A stretch of 64,000 bases of DNA from SZUA-584 sp040768905 (GTDB lineage Bacteria; Bacillota; Clostridia; Christensenellales; SZUA-584). Numbering within the stretch: the stretch's first letter is position 1; each line of letters opens with the position of its first letter. Position numbers and translations under genes: made by a program. Below the pieces are notes generated by a model that was given only the letters and a program-made list of their open reading frames with translations, did not search any database and had not been told where the DNA came from. Shown here piece by piece: positions 42,079 through 51,885 of this stretch. The DNA lies in NCBI GenBank assembly GCA_040768905.1, contig JAXGMA010000001.1:1-64000 (forward strand), written 5' to 3'.

Positions 42079-42120
42079 CCTTCTCTTTTTGGCGCCGTGC
42101 TGCGCAGGAGAAGGTTTTTT
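42079..42120 (+). terminator. Terminator after paralogue 2
   Basis: CCTTCTC (42079-42085) and GAGAAGG (42108-42114) with an inner GC-rich part, then TTTTTT. Confidence 0.7.
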
Positions 42121-42215
42121 GTTTTTATGAACTGGTTTTGTTTTATGATGGCTGTGTATATTCGGCAGGTTTGTCTGCATAGTTATATCCGTATGTATGT
42201 TTTCGGAGGAACACA

Positions 42216-43352
42216 ATGAAAAAAACGTATGCAATATTGCTGGCCCTAACAGTAGGGGTCGTCTCCTCGCTGGTCACGCTGTATGCCACGATGCCGCCGT
42301 CGGGAGAACTCTCTCTGGCAGAGTTTGCGCACACGCAGGAGCTGATTGAAAGTTTTTATCTGCGCGATTATGATACAGAAGAAATCCAGTATGCCGGCCT
42401 TAAGGCCATGGTGGCGGCGCTTGGCGATCCGTACAGTGTGTACTACACACCCGAAGAGTTCGAAACATTCACCCAGGATTCATCGGGAGAATACTATGGC
42501 GTGGGAATGGGTATAAGCATAGATGAGGTGACCGGGCTCACAGTGGTCACACACTTTCTTGAAGATTCAGCGGCTAAGGAAGCCGGTATCGAGACAGGAG
42601 ACTTGATCGTGTCGATAGACGGCGAGGATGTCACCAAAAAAACGCTTCAGGAAATACGGATCATGTGTATCGGCGAGGATGGTACGCGCATTACCATCGG
42701 GGTCAAACGCGGCGAGCAGGTGCTTGAGTTCACCATGACGCGAAGGTCGGTCTCACTTGATATGGTGGAATTTGTCATGCTGCAAGGCAGCAGAATCGGG
42801 CATATGCGTATCAAGCAGTTCAGCGGCAACTGCGTGGAGCTTTTTCATGAGGGCATGGAATATTTTAAAAAACAGGGCGCGGAAGGCATCGTGTTTGATC
42901 TGCGCAACAACCCGGGCGGTTATCTTGAAACGGTGGTGAACATACTTGACGAACTGCTGCCTGAGGGCACCGTTGTTTACACAAAGGACAAACGCGGCAA
43001 CGAAGAGACGTGGTCGAGCAGCGAAGGGCACACAAACATTCCCATGGTCGTTCTTGTCAATGAGCATTCGGCATCAGCTTCAGAAATCTTCGCCGGTGCG
43101 ATACAGGATTACGGCATCGGAGAGATCGTAGGCACGCGCACATACGGAAAAGGGGTTGTTCAGGTGGTGCTGCCCATTGCATCGACGGGAGGCGCCCTCA
43201 AAATCACGGCATCTGAGTATTTTACGCCCAAAGGGCGCAGTATTGACGGTAACGGGATCTATCCGGATCACTTTGTGGAGCCTGCACAGCAGGGCGATAT
43301 ACAACTTGAAAAGGGTTCAGAGGTGCTATTATCGCTGATAAGCAGAAGGTAG
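42216..43352 (+). CDS. S41-family C-terminal processing peptidase
   Basis: A 378-residue protease with an N-terminal signal anchor (KKTYAILLALTVGVVSSLVTLYA). A PDZ domain spans about 90-170 (VGMGISIDEVTGLTVV ... AGIETGDLIVSIDGEDV). In the tail-specific protease domain, catalytic Ser287 is in SASASEIFAG and Lys312 in RTYGKGVVQ. FDLRNNPGGYL is the S41 signature. It degrades or trims exported proteins outside the membrane. CGGAGG precedes the start. It follows the SH3 paralogues and may process wall proteins. Confidence 0.93.
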   Translation: MKKTYAILLALTVGVVSSLVTLYATMPPSGELSLAEFAHTQELIESFYLRDYDTEEIQYAGLKAMVAALGDPYSVYYTPEEFETFTQDSSGEYYGVGMGISIDEVTGLTVVTHFLEDSAAKEAGIETGDLIVSIDGEDVTKKTLQEIRIMCIGEDGTRITIGVKRGEQVLEFTMTRRSVSLDMVEFVMLQGSRIGHMRIKQFSGNCVELFHEGMEYFKKQGAEGIVFDLRNNPGGYLETVVNILDELLPEGTVVYTKDKRGNEETWSSSEGHTNIPMVVLVNEHSASASEIFAGAIQDYGIGEIVGTRTYGKGVVQVVLPIASTGGALKITASEYFTPKGRSIDGNGIYPDHFVEPAQQGDIQLEKGSEVLLSLISRR

Positions 43353-43355
43353 CCC

Positions 43356-43384
43356 TTGAACGATGGCGCTTTGGCTGTTACAAT
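43356..43384 (+). promoter_or_regulatory. Promoter of trxB
   Basis: TTGAAC (43356-43361), 17-base spacer, TACAAT (43379-43384). Confidence 0.6.
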
Positions 43385-43426
43385 GATTCTGCTTGCAGTA
43401 TAAATTGTCAGACAAAGGAGAAAAGG

Positions 43427-44344
43427 ATGCTTGATGTCATTATCGTCGGTGCAGGCGTTGCAGGGCTGACAGCCGGCTTGTATGCGGCAAGAGCAGGAAT
43501 GTCTGCGCTGATTTTAGAGCGCATTTTCCCCGGGGGGCAGATCGCGCGTGCACATATCGTTGAGAATTATCCCGGGTCTCCAGAACCAAGCAGCGGCCTT
43601 GATCTGGCAATGCGGTTTAAAGAGCATGCGGAGAAACATGGTGCGTTGATAGAAACCGCGGAAGTGACGGGGTTTGATCTTGAGGGTGCTGTTAAAAAAG
43701 TGGTGAGCGCCGATAAAATATATAAAGCAAGATCCGTCGTGCTGGCGATGGGCGCCTCATACAGATCGCTCGGGCTCCCGAAAGAAAAGAAGCTGGTGGG
43801 CGCGGGCGTGTCATACTGTGCCACATGTGACGGTGCGTTTTTCCGGGGAAAAGATGTGGTCGTCATTGGCGGCGGCGATACGGCTGTGGAAGATGCACTC
43901 TATCTGACCAGCCTTGCGTCGCGCGTTTATCTGGTGCACAGGCGTGATGAACTCAGGGCGCAGCATGCGCTCCAAAAAGCAGCGATGAAATCGGGGCTAA
44001 TCGAGTTTATTTGGGACAGCGAAGTGACTGAGATACTCGGCAGCACGCTTGTCGAGGGGGTGCGTATACGCAATAAAAAGACGCAAGAAGAAAAAACCGT
44101 GTCCGTTTCGGGCGTGTTTATTGCCGTGGGGATCATACCGCACACAGACGAGGTCAAAGGGACGGTAGAAACGGATGAGGCCGGTTATATAAAAACGGAT
44201 ATTTGGATGCGGACAAACCTGCCTGGCGTTTTTGCGGCGGGAGACATCGTGGCGAAACCGTTAAAGCAGCTTGTCACGGCGGCAGCGGACGGCGCAACGG
44301 CTATTTACGGCGCGCAGCACTACATCCGAGAAAACGAAGTTTAG
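43427..44344 (+). CDS. trxB: Thioredoxin reductase
   Basis: A 305-residue flavoprotein. FAD loop GAGVAGLTAGLYAARAG at the N-terminus, redox pair CATC (Cys131/Cys134), NAD(P) loop GGGDTAVEDALYL, and closing FAD motif GVFAAGDIVAKPLKQLVTAAADGATA. HRRDELRAQ favours NADPH. It recycles thioredoxin (trxA at 17837). glmM follows after about 60 bases. Confidence 0.94.
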   Translation: MLDVIIVGAGVAGLTAGLYAARAGMSALILERIFPGGQIARAHIVENYPGSPEPSSGLDLAMRFKEHAEKHGALIETAEVTGFDLEGAVKKVVSADKIYKARSVVLAMGASYRSLGLPKEKKLVGAGVSYCATCDGAFFRGKDVVVIGGGDTAVEDALYLTSLASRVYLVHRRDELRAQHALQKAAMKSGLIEFIWDSEVTEILGSTLVEGVRIRNKKTQEEKTVSVSGVFIAVGIIPHTDEVKGTVETDEAGYIKTDIWMRTNLPGVFAAGDIVAKPLKQLVTAAADGATAIYGAQHYIRENEV

Positions 44345-44402
44345 GCCGATCCAAAGATGGGTCTTGTGCGGATGATCATGCGATCCGCACCGTGGAGGAA
44401 AT

Positions 44403-45749
44403 ATGGGAACACTTTTTGGAACTGACGGTGTACGCGGCATCGCCGGAGAGAAACTATCCTGCGAACTCGCTTTTAAACTTGGGCAGGCAGGTGCGCATGT
44501 GTTGATGGGTAAAGTCCACAAAGCGCGTATACTGATCGGCAGAGACACGCGTATTTCGGGTTATATGCTCGAATCGGCTCTTGTCGCGGGCATCTGCTCT
44601 GTCGGCGCGGAAGCGGTGGTCACGGATGTGATCCCCACTTCGGGCATTGCATTCTTAACGCGGGATTATGCCGCTGACGCCGGTGTTGTCATTTCCGCAT
44701 CGCACAACGATTCTCAATACAACGGCATCAAATTCTTCGGCCCTGAGGGCAAAAAATTGCCTGATGAGGTCGAAGAACGCATAGAACACATCATTCTGAA
44801 CAACAGCGAGGCCATTGACCTGAAAACCGGAACGGCTGTGGGGCGGCGCGTGCAGGCGGTCAATGCTACGGCTGAGTATAAAGAATTTTTGTTGTCAACG
44901 ACTGACACCAGCCTGCGCGGGCTCAAGATCGTGCTGGACTGCGCGCACGGTGCGGCTTCCGTGGTCGGGCCGCGGGCGTTTACCGAACTCGGCGCCGACG
45001 TGGTGCCCTATTACAACACACCGGACGGCACAAACATCAACGACCACTGCGGCTCCACGTATCCACAGAAGTTAAGGCAGCTGGTATCAGAACTCGGCGC
45101 GGATATGGGGTTTGCTTTTGACGGAGATGCCGACAGGCTGATCGCAGTTGATGAGCACGGTGTCATCGTGGACGGAGATCAGATCATGGCGATCTGTGCG
45201 ATAGATTATAAACAGCAGGGGCTGCTCAATAAGGATACGCTTGTCTGCACGGTGATGAGCAATCTGGGGCTTGATATCGCCATGAAAAAGCACGGTATCA
45301 AGATCGTCAAGACACGCGTGGGAGACCGCCATGTGCTTGAAGAGATGCTTAAAGATGGTTACAACCTGGGCGGTGAGCAATCCGGCCATATCATCTTTTT
45401 GGATCACAACACGACCGGAGACGGCATTCTGACTGGTATCCAGCTGGCATCCATTGTACTGCGAAGCGGAAAGCCTTTATCCAAGCTCGCCGATATGGTG
45501 ACGATACTGCCGCAGGTACTTGTAAATGCGCGTGTTAAGGATGAACATAAAGACAACATCATGGAAGATGAACAGGTCAAAAAGCACATCAACCAGCTTG
45601 AAAAACAGTATCGCGGAAACGGGCGCGTGCTCATCCGGCCTTCGGGCACAGAGCCGCTTGTGCGCGTGATGATTGAAGGACAAGACAAAAAAGAGATCGA
45701 ACGCCAGGCCGTTGAGATGGTCAAGCTCATCGAAAGCCGCCTCGCGTAA
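44403..45749 (+). CDS. glmM: Phosphoglucosamine mutase
   Basis: A 448-residue enzyme interconverting glucosamine-6-P and glucosamine-1-P for UDP-GlcNAc synthesis. GTDGVRGIAG is at the N-terminus, the phosphoserine loop SASHN (Ser100), the Mg site FDGDADR, the sugar loop GEQSGHI and the phosphate-binding RPSGTEPLVRVM. The usual Pro after SASHN is Asp here (SASHNDSQYNGIKFF). The next gene is glmS, the preceding pathway step. Confidence 0.95.
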   Translation: MGTLFGTDGVRGIAGEKLSCELAFKLGQAGAHVLMGKVHKARILIGRDTRISGYMLESALVAGICSVGAEAVVTDVIPTSGIAFLTRDYAADAGVVISASHNDSQYNGIKFFGPEGKKLPDEVEERIEHIILNNSEAIDLKTGTAVGRRVQAVNATAEYKEFLLSTTDTSLRGLKIVLDCAHGAASVVGPRAFTELGADVVPYYNTPDGTNINDHCGSTYPQKLRQLVSELGADMGFAFDGDADRLIAVDEHGVIVDGDQIMAICAIDYKQQGLLNKDTLVCTVMSNLGLDIAMKKHGIKIVKTRVGDRHVLEEMLKDGYNLGGEQSGHIIFLDHNTTGDGILTGIQLASIVLRSGKPLSKLADMVTILPQVLVNARVKDEHKDNIMEDEQVKKHINQLEKQYRGNGRVLIRPSGTEPLVRVMIEGQDKKEIERQAVEMVKLIESRLA

Positions 45750-45802
45750 CGGTATTAATAATAAACAGATGTTGAGACACCATCATAGGGGAGGCCTATA
45801 AT

Positions 45803-47626
45803 ATGTGCGGGATCGTGGGCTATGTGGGCGGCAAGGAAGTTGTACCTGTGCTTCTTGGGGGTTTGGAAAGGCTCGAATACAGAGGATATGACAGTGCGGG
45901 CGTGGCCATCGTTTCAGACGGCAGCCTTATCATACGCAAAACAAAAGGACGACTTCAGGCACTTTGCGATATGCTGTGCGGGTGCAGTTTATCCGGAACC
46001 GTCGGGATCGGGCATACGCGCTGGGCAACGCACGGAGAGCCTTCATTTGAAAACTCTCACCCGCATACCAACTGCGCGGGTGACATAGCCATTGTGCATA
46101 ACGGCATCATAGAGAATTATGTCAAACTCAAAAAATGGCTCGCAGAGGAAGGGGCTGTCTTTGTTTCCGAGACGGATACAGAGGTTGCCGCCCATTTGAT
46201 CAACTATTTTTACAAAGGCGATCTGCTTGAAGCTGTGACCCTGGCGGTGGCGCGCCTGGAAGGCTCATATGCGCTCGGCGTGGTTTCGGAAAGGCACCCA
46301 GATATCGTCATTGCCACGCGCAAGGACAGCCCGCTGATCGTTGGGCTGGGGCAGGGGGAAAATTTCATTGCGTCTGATATCCCTGCGCTGCTTGAATATA
46401 CGCGTGACGTCATCTTTTTGGAGGACAAAGAGATCGCCGTGCTGACGAAGGATGCTGTGGACATTACTGATGAATACGGCAAGCCTGTAAACCGTGAGAG
46501 TTATCATGTCAGCTGGGATGCCGCCCAGGCTGAAAAGGGCGGGCATGCGCATTTTATGATCAAAGAGATTCACGAAGAACCGCGCGCTCTGGCAGACACC
46601 ATTTTTCCAAGGATCATCAACAGAAGCATCAATCTTGAGGAGTGCGGAATCAGCGAAGAGTTTTTTCGCGGCATGCAAAAGGTCAACATCATCGCATGCG
46701 GTACGGCGTTCCATGCGAGCGTGCTGGGCAAATACCTGATCGAGGATTTGGCGCGCATATCCGTAGAAGTTGAGATCGCGTCTGAATTCCGCTACAGAAA
46801 GCCCATCATAATAAGCGGGCAGCTGGTGATCATCGTCAGCCAGTCGGGCGAAACGGCGGACACGCTTGCGGCGTTGCGTGAAGCGAGGAGGCATGGCGCA
46901 AAGATATTGGCAATCGTCAATGTGGTGGGCTCTACGATCGCCAGAGAGGCCGATGCGGTGCTTTATACCCATGCCGGGCCGGAGATCGCGGTGGCATCCA
47001 CCAAGGCTTACAGCACGCAGCTTGCGGCTCTTTACCTGATCGCGCTTAAGCTTGCACATTTGACAGGGCAATTGGATGAGCAGACCTATGCGCATTATGT
47101 AGAAACGCTGCAAAGCCTGCCCGGGCTGATAGAGCGGATACTTCAAAACAAGCAGCAGCTCGCACGGCTTGCAAGCCGCCAGTTTTCCCAAAACAGCGTG
47201 TTTTTTATCGGGAGGGGGCTTGATTATGTGCTTTCCCTGGAAGCCTCTTTAAAGCTTAAAGAAATCTCTTATATCCACTCGGAAGGTTACGCAGCGGGAG
47301 AGCTCAAGCACGGCACCATTGCGCTCATCGAGCCGGGCACGCTGGTCGTGGCGCTGGTTACGCAGCGCGCGCTGCTGGCAAAGACGGTGAGCAACATCAA
47401 GGAGGTCAAGGCGCGCGGCGCACATGTGCTGGCGGTATGTTTTGAGGGCAGCGAGCTGCCGGAAGGCATTGCAGACGAGGTGATCGCCCTGCCGGATACT
47501 GATGATCTTTTCGCGCCTATACTTGCGGTGTTGCCGATGCAGCTTTTTGCCTATTTTATGGCGGTGGAAAAGGGCTGCGATGTCGATAAACCGCGAAATC
47601 TGGCGAAAAGCGTGACTGTAGAATAA
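45803..47626 (+). CDS. glmS: Glutamine--fructose-6-phosphate aminotransferase (isomerizing)
   Basis: A 607-residue enzyme. Cys2 (MCGIVGYVG) is the N-terminal glutaminase nucleophile, with HTRWATHGEPS and NGIIENY in that domain. The C-terminal isomerase has two SIS domains (CGTAFHASVLGKYLIE, SQSGETADTLAALR, LKEISYIHSEGYAAGELKHG, DKPRNLAKSVTVE). It makes glucosamine-6-P. The 53-base gap after glmM is too short for a glmS ribozyme, and none is seen. Confidence 0.96.
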   Translation: MCGIVGYVGGKEVVPVLLGGLERLEYRGYDSAGVAIVSDGSLIIRKTKGRLQALCDMLCGCSLSGTVGIGHTRWATHGEPSFENSHPHTNCAGDIAIVHNGIIENYVKLKKWLAEEGAVFVSETDTEVAAHLINYFYKGDLLEAVTLAVARLEGSYALGVVSERHPDIVIATRKDSPLIVGLGQGENFIASDIPALLEYTRDVIFLEDKEIAVLTKDAVDITDEYGKPVNRESYHVSWDAAQAEKGGHAHFMIKEIHEEPRALADTIFPRIINRSINLEECGISEEFFRGMQKVNIIACGTAFHASVLGKYLIEDLARISVEVEIASEFRYRKPIIISGQLVIIVSQSGETADTLAALREARRHGAKILAIVNVVGSTIAREADAVLYTHAGPEIAVASTKAYSTQLAALYLIALKLAHLTGQLDEQTYAHYVETLQSLPGLIERILQNKQQLARLASRQFSQNSVFFIGRGLDYVLSLEASLKLKEISYIHSEGYAAGELKHGTIALIEPGTLVVALVTQRALLAKTVSNIKEVKARGAHVLAVCFEGSELPEGIADEVIALPDTDDLFAPILAVLPMQLFAYFMAVEKGCDVDKPRNLAKSVTVE

Positions 47627-47653
47627 TATTTGCGGAAAAATAGACTAATTGGC

Positions 47654-47681
47654 TTGCGAATGATCAAGGTGTTGATATAAT
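47654..47681 (+). promoter_or_regulatory. Promoter of the zinc-ribbon membrane protein
   Basis: TTGCGA (47654-47659), 16-base spacer, TATAAT (47676-47681), followed by AT-rich DNA. Confidence 0.55.
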
Positions 47682-47738
47682 ATATTATATAGATAAACAT
47701 AGCTTACATTATTCTTAATAATCAGGAGGGTTTGCTCA

Positions 47739-48470
47739 ATGACTCCGTATAAAAACTTTATTTCTTCTGCGCAGACGTTTTTTAGCACCAACGCTTTTCT
47801 TAAGTTTTTACTGACCGCGCAAATCTTTATTTTTGCTTTTGGCAGCTTATTTTTTCTACTGGGACTTTTTATTTTGCAGGTTTATGAAGCATTTATATGT
47901 ATAGGGAGTATACTTATATGGGCTGGCTTGCTGCTGTCCATCATCAAAAATGACATGCTCACGATTGTCATAGCGAGCGGTACGATCGCATTGGGAAGCC
48001 TTGTGGGCTGGATCATCAGCCTTGCGGGGAGTGCATACTACGGGTATTCAGTCGGCGGCGTTTTTATGTTTACGCCGTTTTTCTATTTCCTTGCTTTTGG
48101 TGCCGTCACGATAGTTGTCGCCATAAAGTCCGAGAAATTCAGGGGCATGCGCGCGGCTTCGGCAGTCAAAACGATGGGCGTGGCATGCCAAAACTGTGGC
48201 GCTGTCGTACCTGCCAACGCTGCATTTTGCCCGAACTGCGGCGCAAAGAAACCTGAGCCGCAATACGCGCCGCCACAGCAGGCCTATGCACCGCCTCCAC
48301 CGTCTGCTCAACCGGCCTATGCGCCGCCGCCTGTACAGCCAGCGGAGCCGGCACAGCCGGCGCCCGAGCCAGAACAGCCAGAAAAGCCGGAAGGCAAGAA
48401 GTGCTTAAACTGCGGTATGGAGCTGCCTTTGGACGCTGCATTCTGCGGAAAGTGCGGGAGCAAACAATAA
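47739..48470 (+). CDS. Membrane protein with two C-terminal zinc ribbons
   Basis: A 243-residue protein after CAGGAGGG. Residues about 18-130 contain three or four hydrophobic helices. Then come a zinc ribbon (CQNCGAVVPANAAFCPNCGAKK), a Pro/Ala/Gln-rich linker with repeated YAPPP units, and a second ribbon (CLNCGMELPLDAAFCGKCGSKQ) at the very end. Each has paired CxxC knuckles. Such zinc-ribbon membrane proteins are common in Clostridia and of unknown function; protein-protein contacts are likely. Monocistronic. Confidence 0.85.
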   Translation: MTPYKNFISSAQTFFSTNAFLKFLLTAQIFIFAFGSLFFLLGLFILQVYEAFICIGSILIWAGLLLSIIKNDMLTIVIASGTIALGSLVGWIISLAGSAYYGYSVGGVFMFTPFFYFLAFGAVTIVVAIKSEKFRGMRAASAVKTMGVACQNCGAVVPANAAFCPNCGAKKPEPQYAPPQQAYAPPPPSAQPAYAPPPVQPAEPAQPAPEPEQPEKPEGKKCLNCGMELPLDAAFCGKCGSKQ

Positions 48471-48478
48471 ATGTGAGA

Positions 48479-48513
48479 AAAAAGAGCTGTTCATAAAGAG
48501 AGCAGCTCTTTTT
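48479..48513. terminator. Bidirectional terminator
   Basis: AAAAAGAGCTG (48479-48489) with CAGCTCTTTTT (48503-48513). It lies between the zinc-ribbon gene and the convergent cinA and can serve both. Confidence 0.8.
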
Positions 48514-48532
48514 GATGGGGGCATGGAAGCGA

Positions 48533-49780
48533 TTAAGCCTTATGCGCCGCTTTGAGCATCATGCTGAGTGCGTGCATCATAGCCATGTGGCGGATGGTAC
48601 CGCGCTCGTCATCAAAACCGCGCGCCAGAAAAAGCTGCTTTGTTTCACTGTGGTCTTTACTGCTGACAGAGATGAAAACAAGGCCCACGGGCTTATCTTC
48701 CGTCCCGCCGTCAGGGCCGGCAATACCTGTGATGCCGGCGCCGATATCCGTACCGCAAACCGCACGTATGCGCTCAGCCATCTCCTGCGCCGTTTCCTTG
48801 GAAATGGCGCCGTACTGTGAAAGCGTTTCGGCGCGCACACCTAAAAGATGCTGCTTAAGTTCATCTGAATAGGCACAGATGCCGCCGGCGAACACGGCTG
48901 AAGCGCCAGGGATATCTGTGATGGCGGCAGAGACATTGCCTCCGGTGCAGCTTTCGGCAACGGCTGCCGTAAGATTTTTGCTTTTGAGAGCCTGTACCAG
49001 CGCGTTTTGAAGGCTACCCACATCAACGCCGTACACTGCGCTGCCAAGCTGCTTGATGACATCTGCAATGACCGGATCGATAAGCGCATCCGCAGCATCG
49101 GCATCCGCCGCTTTTGCGCTGACGCGCACCTTGACTTCTCCTCTGGCGGCGTAAGGCGCTACTGTCGGGTTTTGAGACGTTGTCATTAAAGAACGCAGCC
49201 TGTCCTCCACAAGCGATTCTCCCAAATTGAAAATATGAACCGTTTTGGAGCGGATGACAGAATCCGTTTTTTGCTGCAGGAACGGTGAGACATGTCTTAT
49301 AAACATGGGCTCCATTTCGGACGGCGGGCCTGGCAGCATGATGATGTATTTGCCCTGATGGCAGACAGCCATACCTGGCGCTGAGCCGGTGCCGTTCTGA
49401 AAGACTGTTGCACCGCAAGGCACATCGGCCTGAAGCAGATTATTGGGCGTCATCACGATGCCGCGATGGGCAAAGAAGGTCTCGATCCTTTTTACGGAGT
49501 CTGCATGGCGCTCGAGTTTAAGTCCGAACATCGAAGCAACGGTTTGTTTGGTGATGTCATCATAAGTGGGGCCGAGCCCGCCCGTGGTCATGACGATATC
49601 CGCCCTTAAAAGCGCAAGCTCAAGGCTGCCTTTGAGCCGGTCTGCATTGTCGCCCACCACAGACTGGTGGAAAACATTGATGCCGAGCGCGGCCAGCTCA
49701 CGTGCCAGAAAGGCGCTGTTGGTGTTTACGATGTCACCGAGCAGAAGCTCAGTGCCGATGCTTATAATTTCTGCGTTCAT
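48533..49780 (-). CDS. cinA: CinA-like competence/damage-inducible protein
   Basis: A 415-residue protein from ATG 49780 after GAGGAT. The N-terminal MoCF-like domain (NAEIISIGTELLLGDIVNTNSAFLARELA, TTGGLGPTYDDITKQ) is linked to nucleotide pyrophosphatase activity. The C-terminal CinA domain (AVAESCTGGNVSAAITDIPGAS, GIAGPDGG) is the NMN-deamidase fold. It takes part in pyridine-nucleotide salvage and, in some species, competence. A single gene with an extended -10 promoter. Confidence 0.94.
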   Translation of the reverse strand: MNAEIISIGTELLLGDIVNTNSAFLARELAALGINVFHQSVVGDNADRLKGSLELALLRADIVMTTGGLGPTYDDITKQTVASMFGLKLERHADSVKRIETFFAHRGIVMTPNNLLQADVPCGATVFQNGTGSAPGMAVCHQGKYIIMLPGPPSEMEPMFIRHVSPFLQQKTDSVIRSKTVHIFNLGESLVEDRLRSLMTTSQNPTVAPYAARGEVKVRVSAKAADADAADALIDPVIADVIKQLGSAVYGVDVGSLQNALVQALKSKNLTAAVAESCTGGNVSAAITDIPGASAVFAGGICAYSDELKQHLLGVRAETLSQYGAISKETAQEMAERIRAVCGTDIGAGITGIAGPDGGTEDKPVGLVFISVSSKDHSETKQLFLARGFDDERGTIRHMAMMHALSMMLKAAHKA

Positions 49781-49811
49781 AAATGATCCTCGTTTTCTCA
49801 TGATTTAAGCA

Positions 49812-49820
49812 ATTATATCA
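49812..49820 (-). promoter_or_regulatory. Extended -10 promoter of cinA
   Basis: Minus-strand TGA-TATAAT (49820-49812) about 32 bases before the start; no clear -35 box. Confidence 0.5.
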
Positions 49821-49906
49821 TGGCATCTGGCAGCTTAACAGCCTGCTCACAAAGTAAAAGTTTTTTTAACAATCGACTTCGGTACGGCTTTGTGCCGCCT
49901 GTAAAC

Positions 49907-49936
49907 TTGTCTTTACGTGTCGTTTTGTTGTATAAT
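49907..49936 (+). promoter_or_regulatory. Promoter of the beta-propeller protein
   Basis: TTGTCT (49907-49912), 18-base spacer, TATAAT (49931-49936). Confidence 0.6.
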
Positions 49937-49979
49937 CAAAATGTTTTATTGTGTGGTGAAAATGTCGGGAAGGGCAAGT

Positions 49980-51803
49980 ATGCGGAAAAAAAGATACTAT
50001 GCAAGAAGAAGAAGAGGGCGAAGACGCGCAAGGATGCGCTTCTTTGTGATTACCGGCGTACTCATCGCAGCGCTTGCGGCGGGTATTTTTCTTATCGTCA
50101 ATGCAATCAATGGTGAACCAGGGGACCCGACACTGCAGCGCGATACGGCGCAGATGCTGCCGCCGGACCCCACGGTCAGGCTGCCTGATGCCGAAGAGGA
50201 AACGATTGGGGCAGTAAACGCAGCCGATCTAAGTGCAGACATTGCGCCATACGCGACGGAGAATACCGATCCGTTAAGGTTTGGCTTCCAGACAGACATC
50301 ATGGCCGGCGACGAGATTATCAGTTCTTATTCATCAAGCGAGACCATCACCTTTGGCCCCGGCAGTGCGTACACGGAGCTTGAGGGCATCATTACATACC
50401 GCGGAAACAACTACCGCGATATGCCGGGTTACGGCACGGCGACAGTTGAGCAAGGGGCGCTAGAGCTTATTATCACCAAGAATGCGGGCTCCATTGGAAG
50501 ACTGGGCGGCAGTACGGCAACAGGGCAGCCTCTTGTTGTCAAATGGCCTGCAAAGCTGCGCGAAAATATGACGTCGCTTTACGAACAGTATCGTACAAAA
50601 GAAGGTTTCACCGAGGTGATTTATCCTTCCCTCAACGGCGATATTTACTTCATGGAGCTTATGACAGGCGATAAAACCCGCGATCAGATCAAAACGCGCG
50701 CGCCTGTCAAAGGCACGGCAAGCCTTGATCCGCGCGGCTATCCCATACTTTATGTCGGACAGGGCATACAGGCTGACGGCAGTGACAAAAGCACGAAAGA
50801 TATTTACATGCGTGCGTACAGCATGACAGACAATTCGCTGCTCATGAAATTTGGCTATGAGACGGCGGACCCGTTTGCACACAGGAACTGGCAGGCTTAT
50901 GACTCAAGCCCTCTTATCGATGCGTATTCCGATTCACTGATCGTGCCGGGTGAAAACGGCATCATTTATGTCTGCAAGCTCAATACGGCTTATGATCCTG
51001 AAACCGGCATCGTATCCATGGATATGGATCCGGTAAAAGTCAAGTACCGCTACACATCGCCGCGCAACGAATCTGCCAGCGCGAATGGACGCTGGGGAAC
51101 GCCAAGCTCGGCTGTGGCCTGGCGCGACAATCTGATATTCACGGACAATGCAGGCATGCTCCAGTGCATCAACCTTAATACGATGGAGCTTGTGTATGTC
51201 AATGACCTTGGGGATGACAGTGATGCCACCATGGTGCTGGAGGAGGATCCGTCTGCAGACACGTTTTATCTTTATGCGGGCTGTGAGTATGACAAACTCG
51301 TGCGGCCTCTCGGAGAGAGCGGCCCGGCTTATGCGCGTAAAATCAACGGCCTTAACGGCGAGATCATATGGGAAAAAGAATTCAGCGTGAAGTCGGACAG
51401 CAAAGCCGACGGCGGCATTGTGGCCGCACCTGTGCTCGGGCGTGCGGGTACAAACATGGACGGGCTGATCGTGTATACCGTCACGCAGGAGATAAAGGAC
51501 AGCGCGGCAACAAGCAGGCTTGTAGCCCTCGATAAAAATTCGGGCGCACAGATCTGGGAATATGACATGGAGACGTCCGGATGGTCTCCTTCTGCCCCTG
51601 TTTCAATTTATACGCAGGACGGCAAGGGCTATATCGTCCAGTGTGACAGTGCGGGCGATGTGGCACTGATAGACGGAGCAACGGGTGCAGAAGTTGCACG
51701 CTTGAATGTCGGCGACCCCATCGAAGCCACGCCTGCGGTATACGGCAATACGATTGTTGTGGGTTCGGCAAAAGCGCGCATATTTTTTATCAGAATAAAA
51801 TAA
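49980..51803 (+). CDS. Membrane-anchored PQQ-like beta-propeller protein
   Basis: 607 residues from ATG 49980 after GGGAAGGG; a frame open from 49917 is less likely. The N-terminus is extremely basic (YYARRRRGRRRARMR), followed by one membrane helix (about 22-43), so the rest lies outside. The ectodomain has repeated beta-propeller blades (SLNGDIYFMELMTGDKT, ENGIIYVCKLNTAYDPE, MLQCINLNTMELVYV, RLVALDKNSGAQIWEYDM, DVALIDGATGAEVARLN) of the PQQ-binding-like type. No PQQ-enzyme catalytic residues are evident; likely an envelope scaffold or sensor. Monocistronic. Confidence 0.83.
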   Translation: MRKKRYYARRRRGRRRARMRFFVITGVLIAALAAGIFLIVNAINGEPGDPTLQRDTAQMLPPDPTVRLPDAEEETIGAVNAADLSADIAPYATENTDPLRFGFQTDIMAGDEIISSYSSSETITFGPGSAYTELEGIITYRGNNYRDMPGYGTATVEQGALELIITKNAGSIGRLGGSTATGQPLVVKWPAKLRENMTSLYEQYRTKEGFTEVIYPSLNGDIYFMELMTGDKTRDQIKTRAPVKGTASLDPRGYPILYVGQGIQADGSDKSTKDIYMRAYSMTDNSLLMKFGYETADPFAHRNWQAYDSSPLIDAYSDSLIVPGENGIIYVCKLNTAYDPETGIVSMDMDPVKVKYRYTSPRNESASANGRWGTPSSAVAWRDNLIFTDNAGMLQCINLNTMELVYVNDLGDDSDATMVLEEDPSADTFYLYAGCEYDKLVRPLGESGPAYARKINGLNGEIIWEKEFSVKSDSKADGGIVAAPVLGRAGTNMDGLIVYTVTQEIKDSAATSRLVALDKNSGAQIWEYDMETSGWSPSAPVSIYTQDGKGYIVQCDSAGDVALIDGATGAEVARLNVGDPIEATPAVYGNTIVVGSAKARIFFIRIK

Positions 51804-51832
51804 CAGCTCAATCTATATGAAGCAAATGCATG

Positions 51833-51861
51833 AAAACCGCTGTGAGCAAAAGCGGTTTTTT
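51833..51861 (+). terminator. Terminator of the beta-propeller gene
   Basis: AAAACCGCT (51833-51841) and AGCGGTTTT (51851-51859), followed by TT. Confidence 0.75.
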
Positions 51862-51885
51862 CTTGGCTTCAGACATCTTTTTTTC

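Noticed and set aside
45750..45802. glmS ribozyme
   Set aside because: The interval is only 53 bases and shows none of the expected pseudoknot core.
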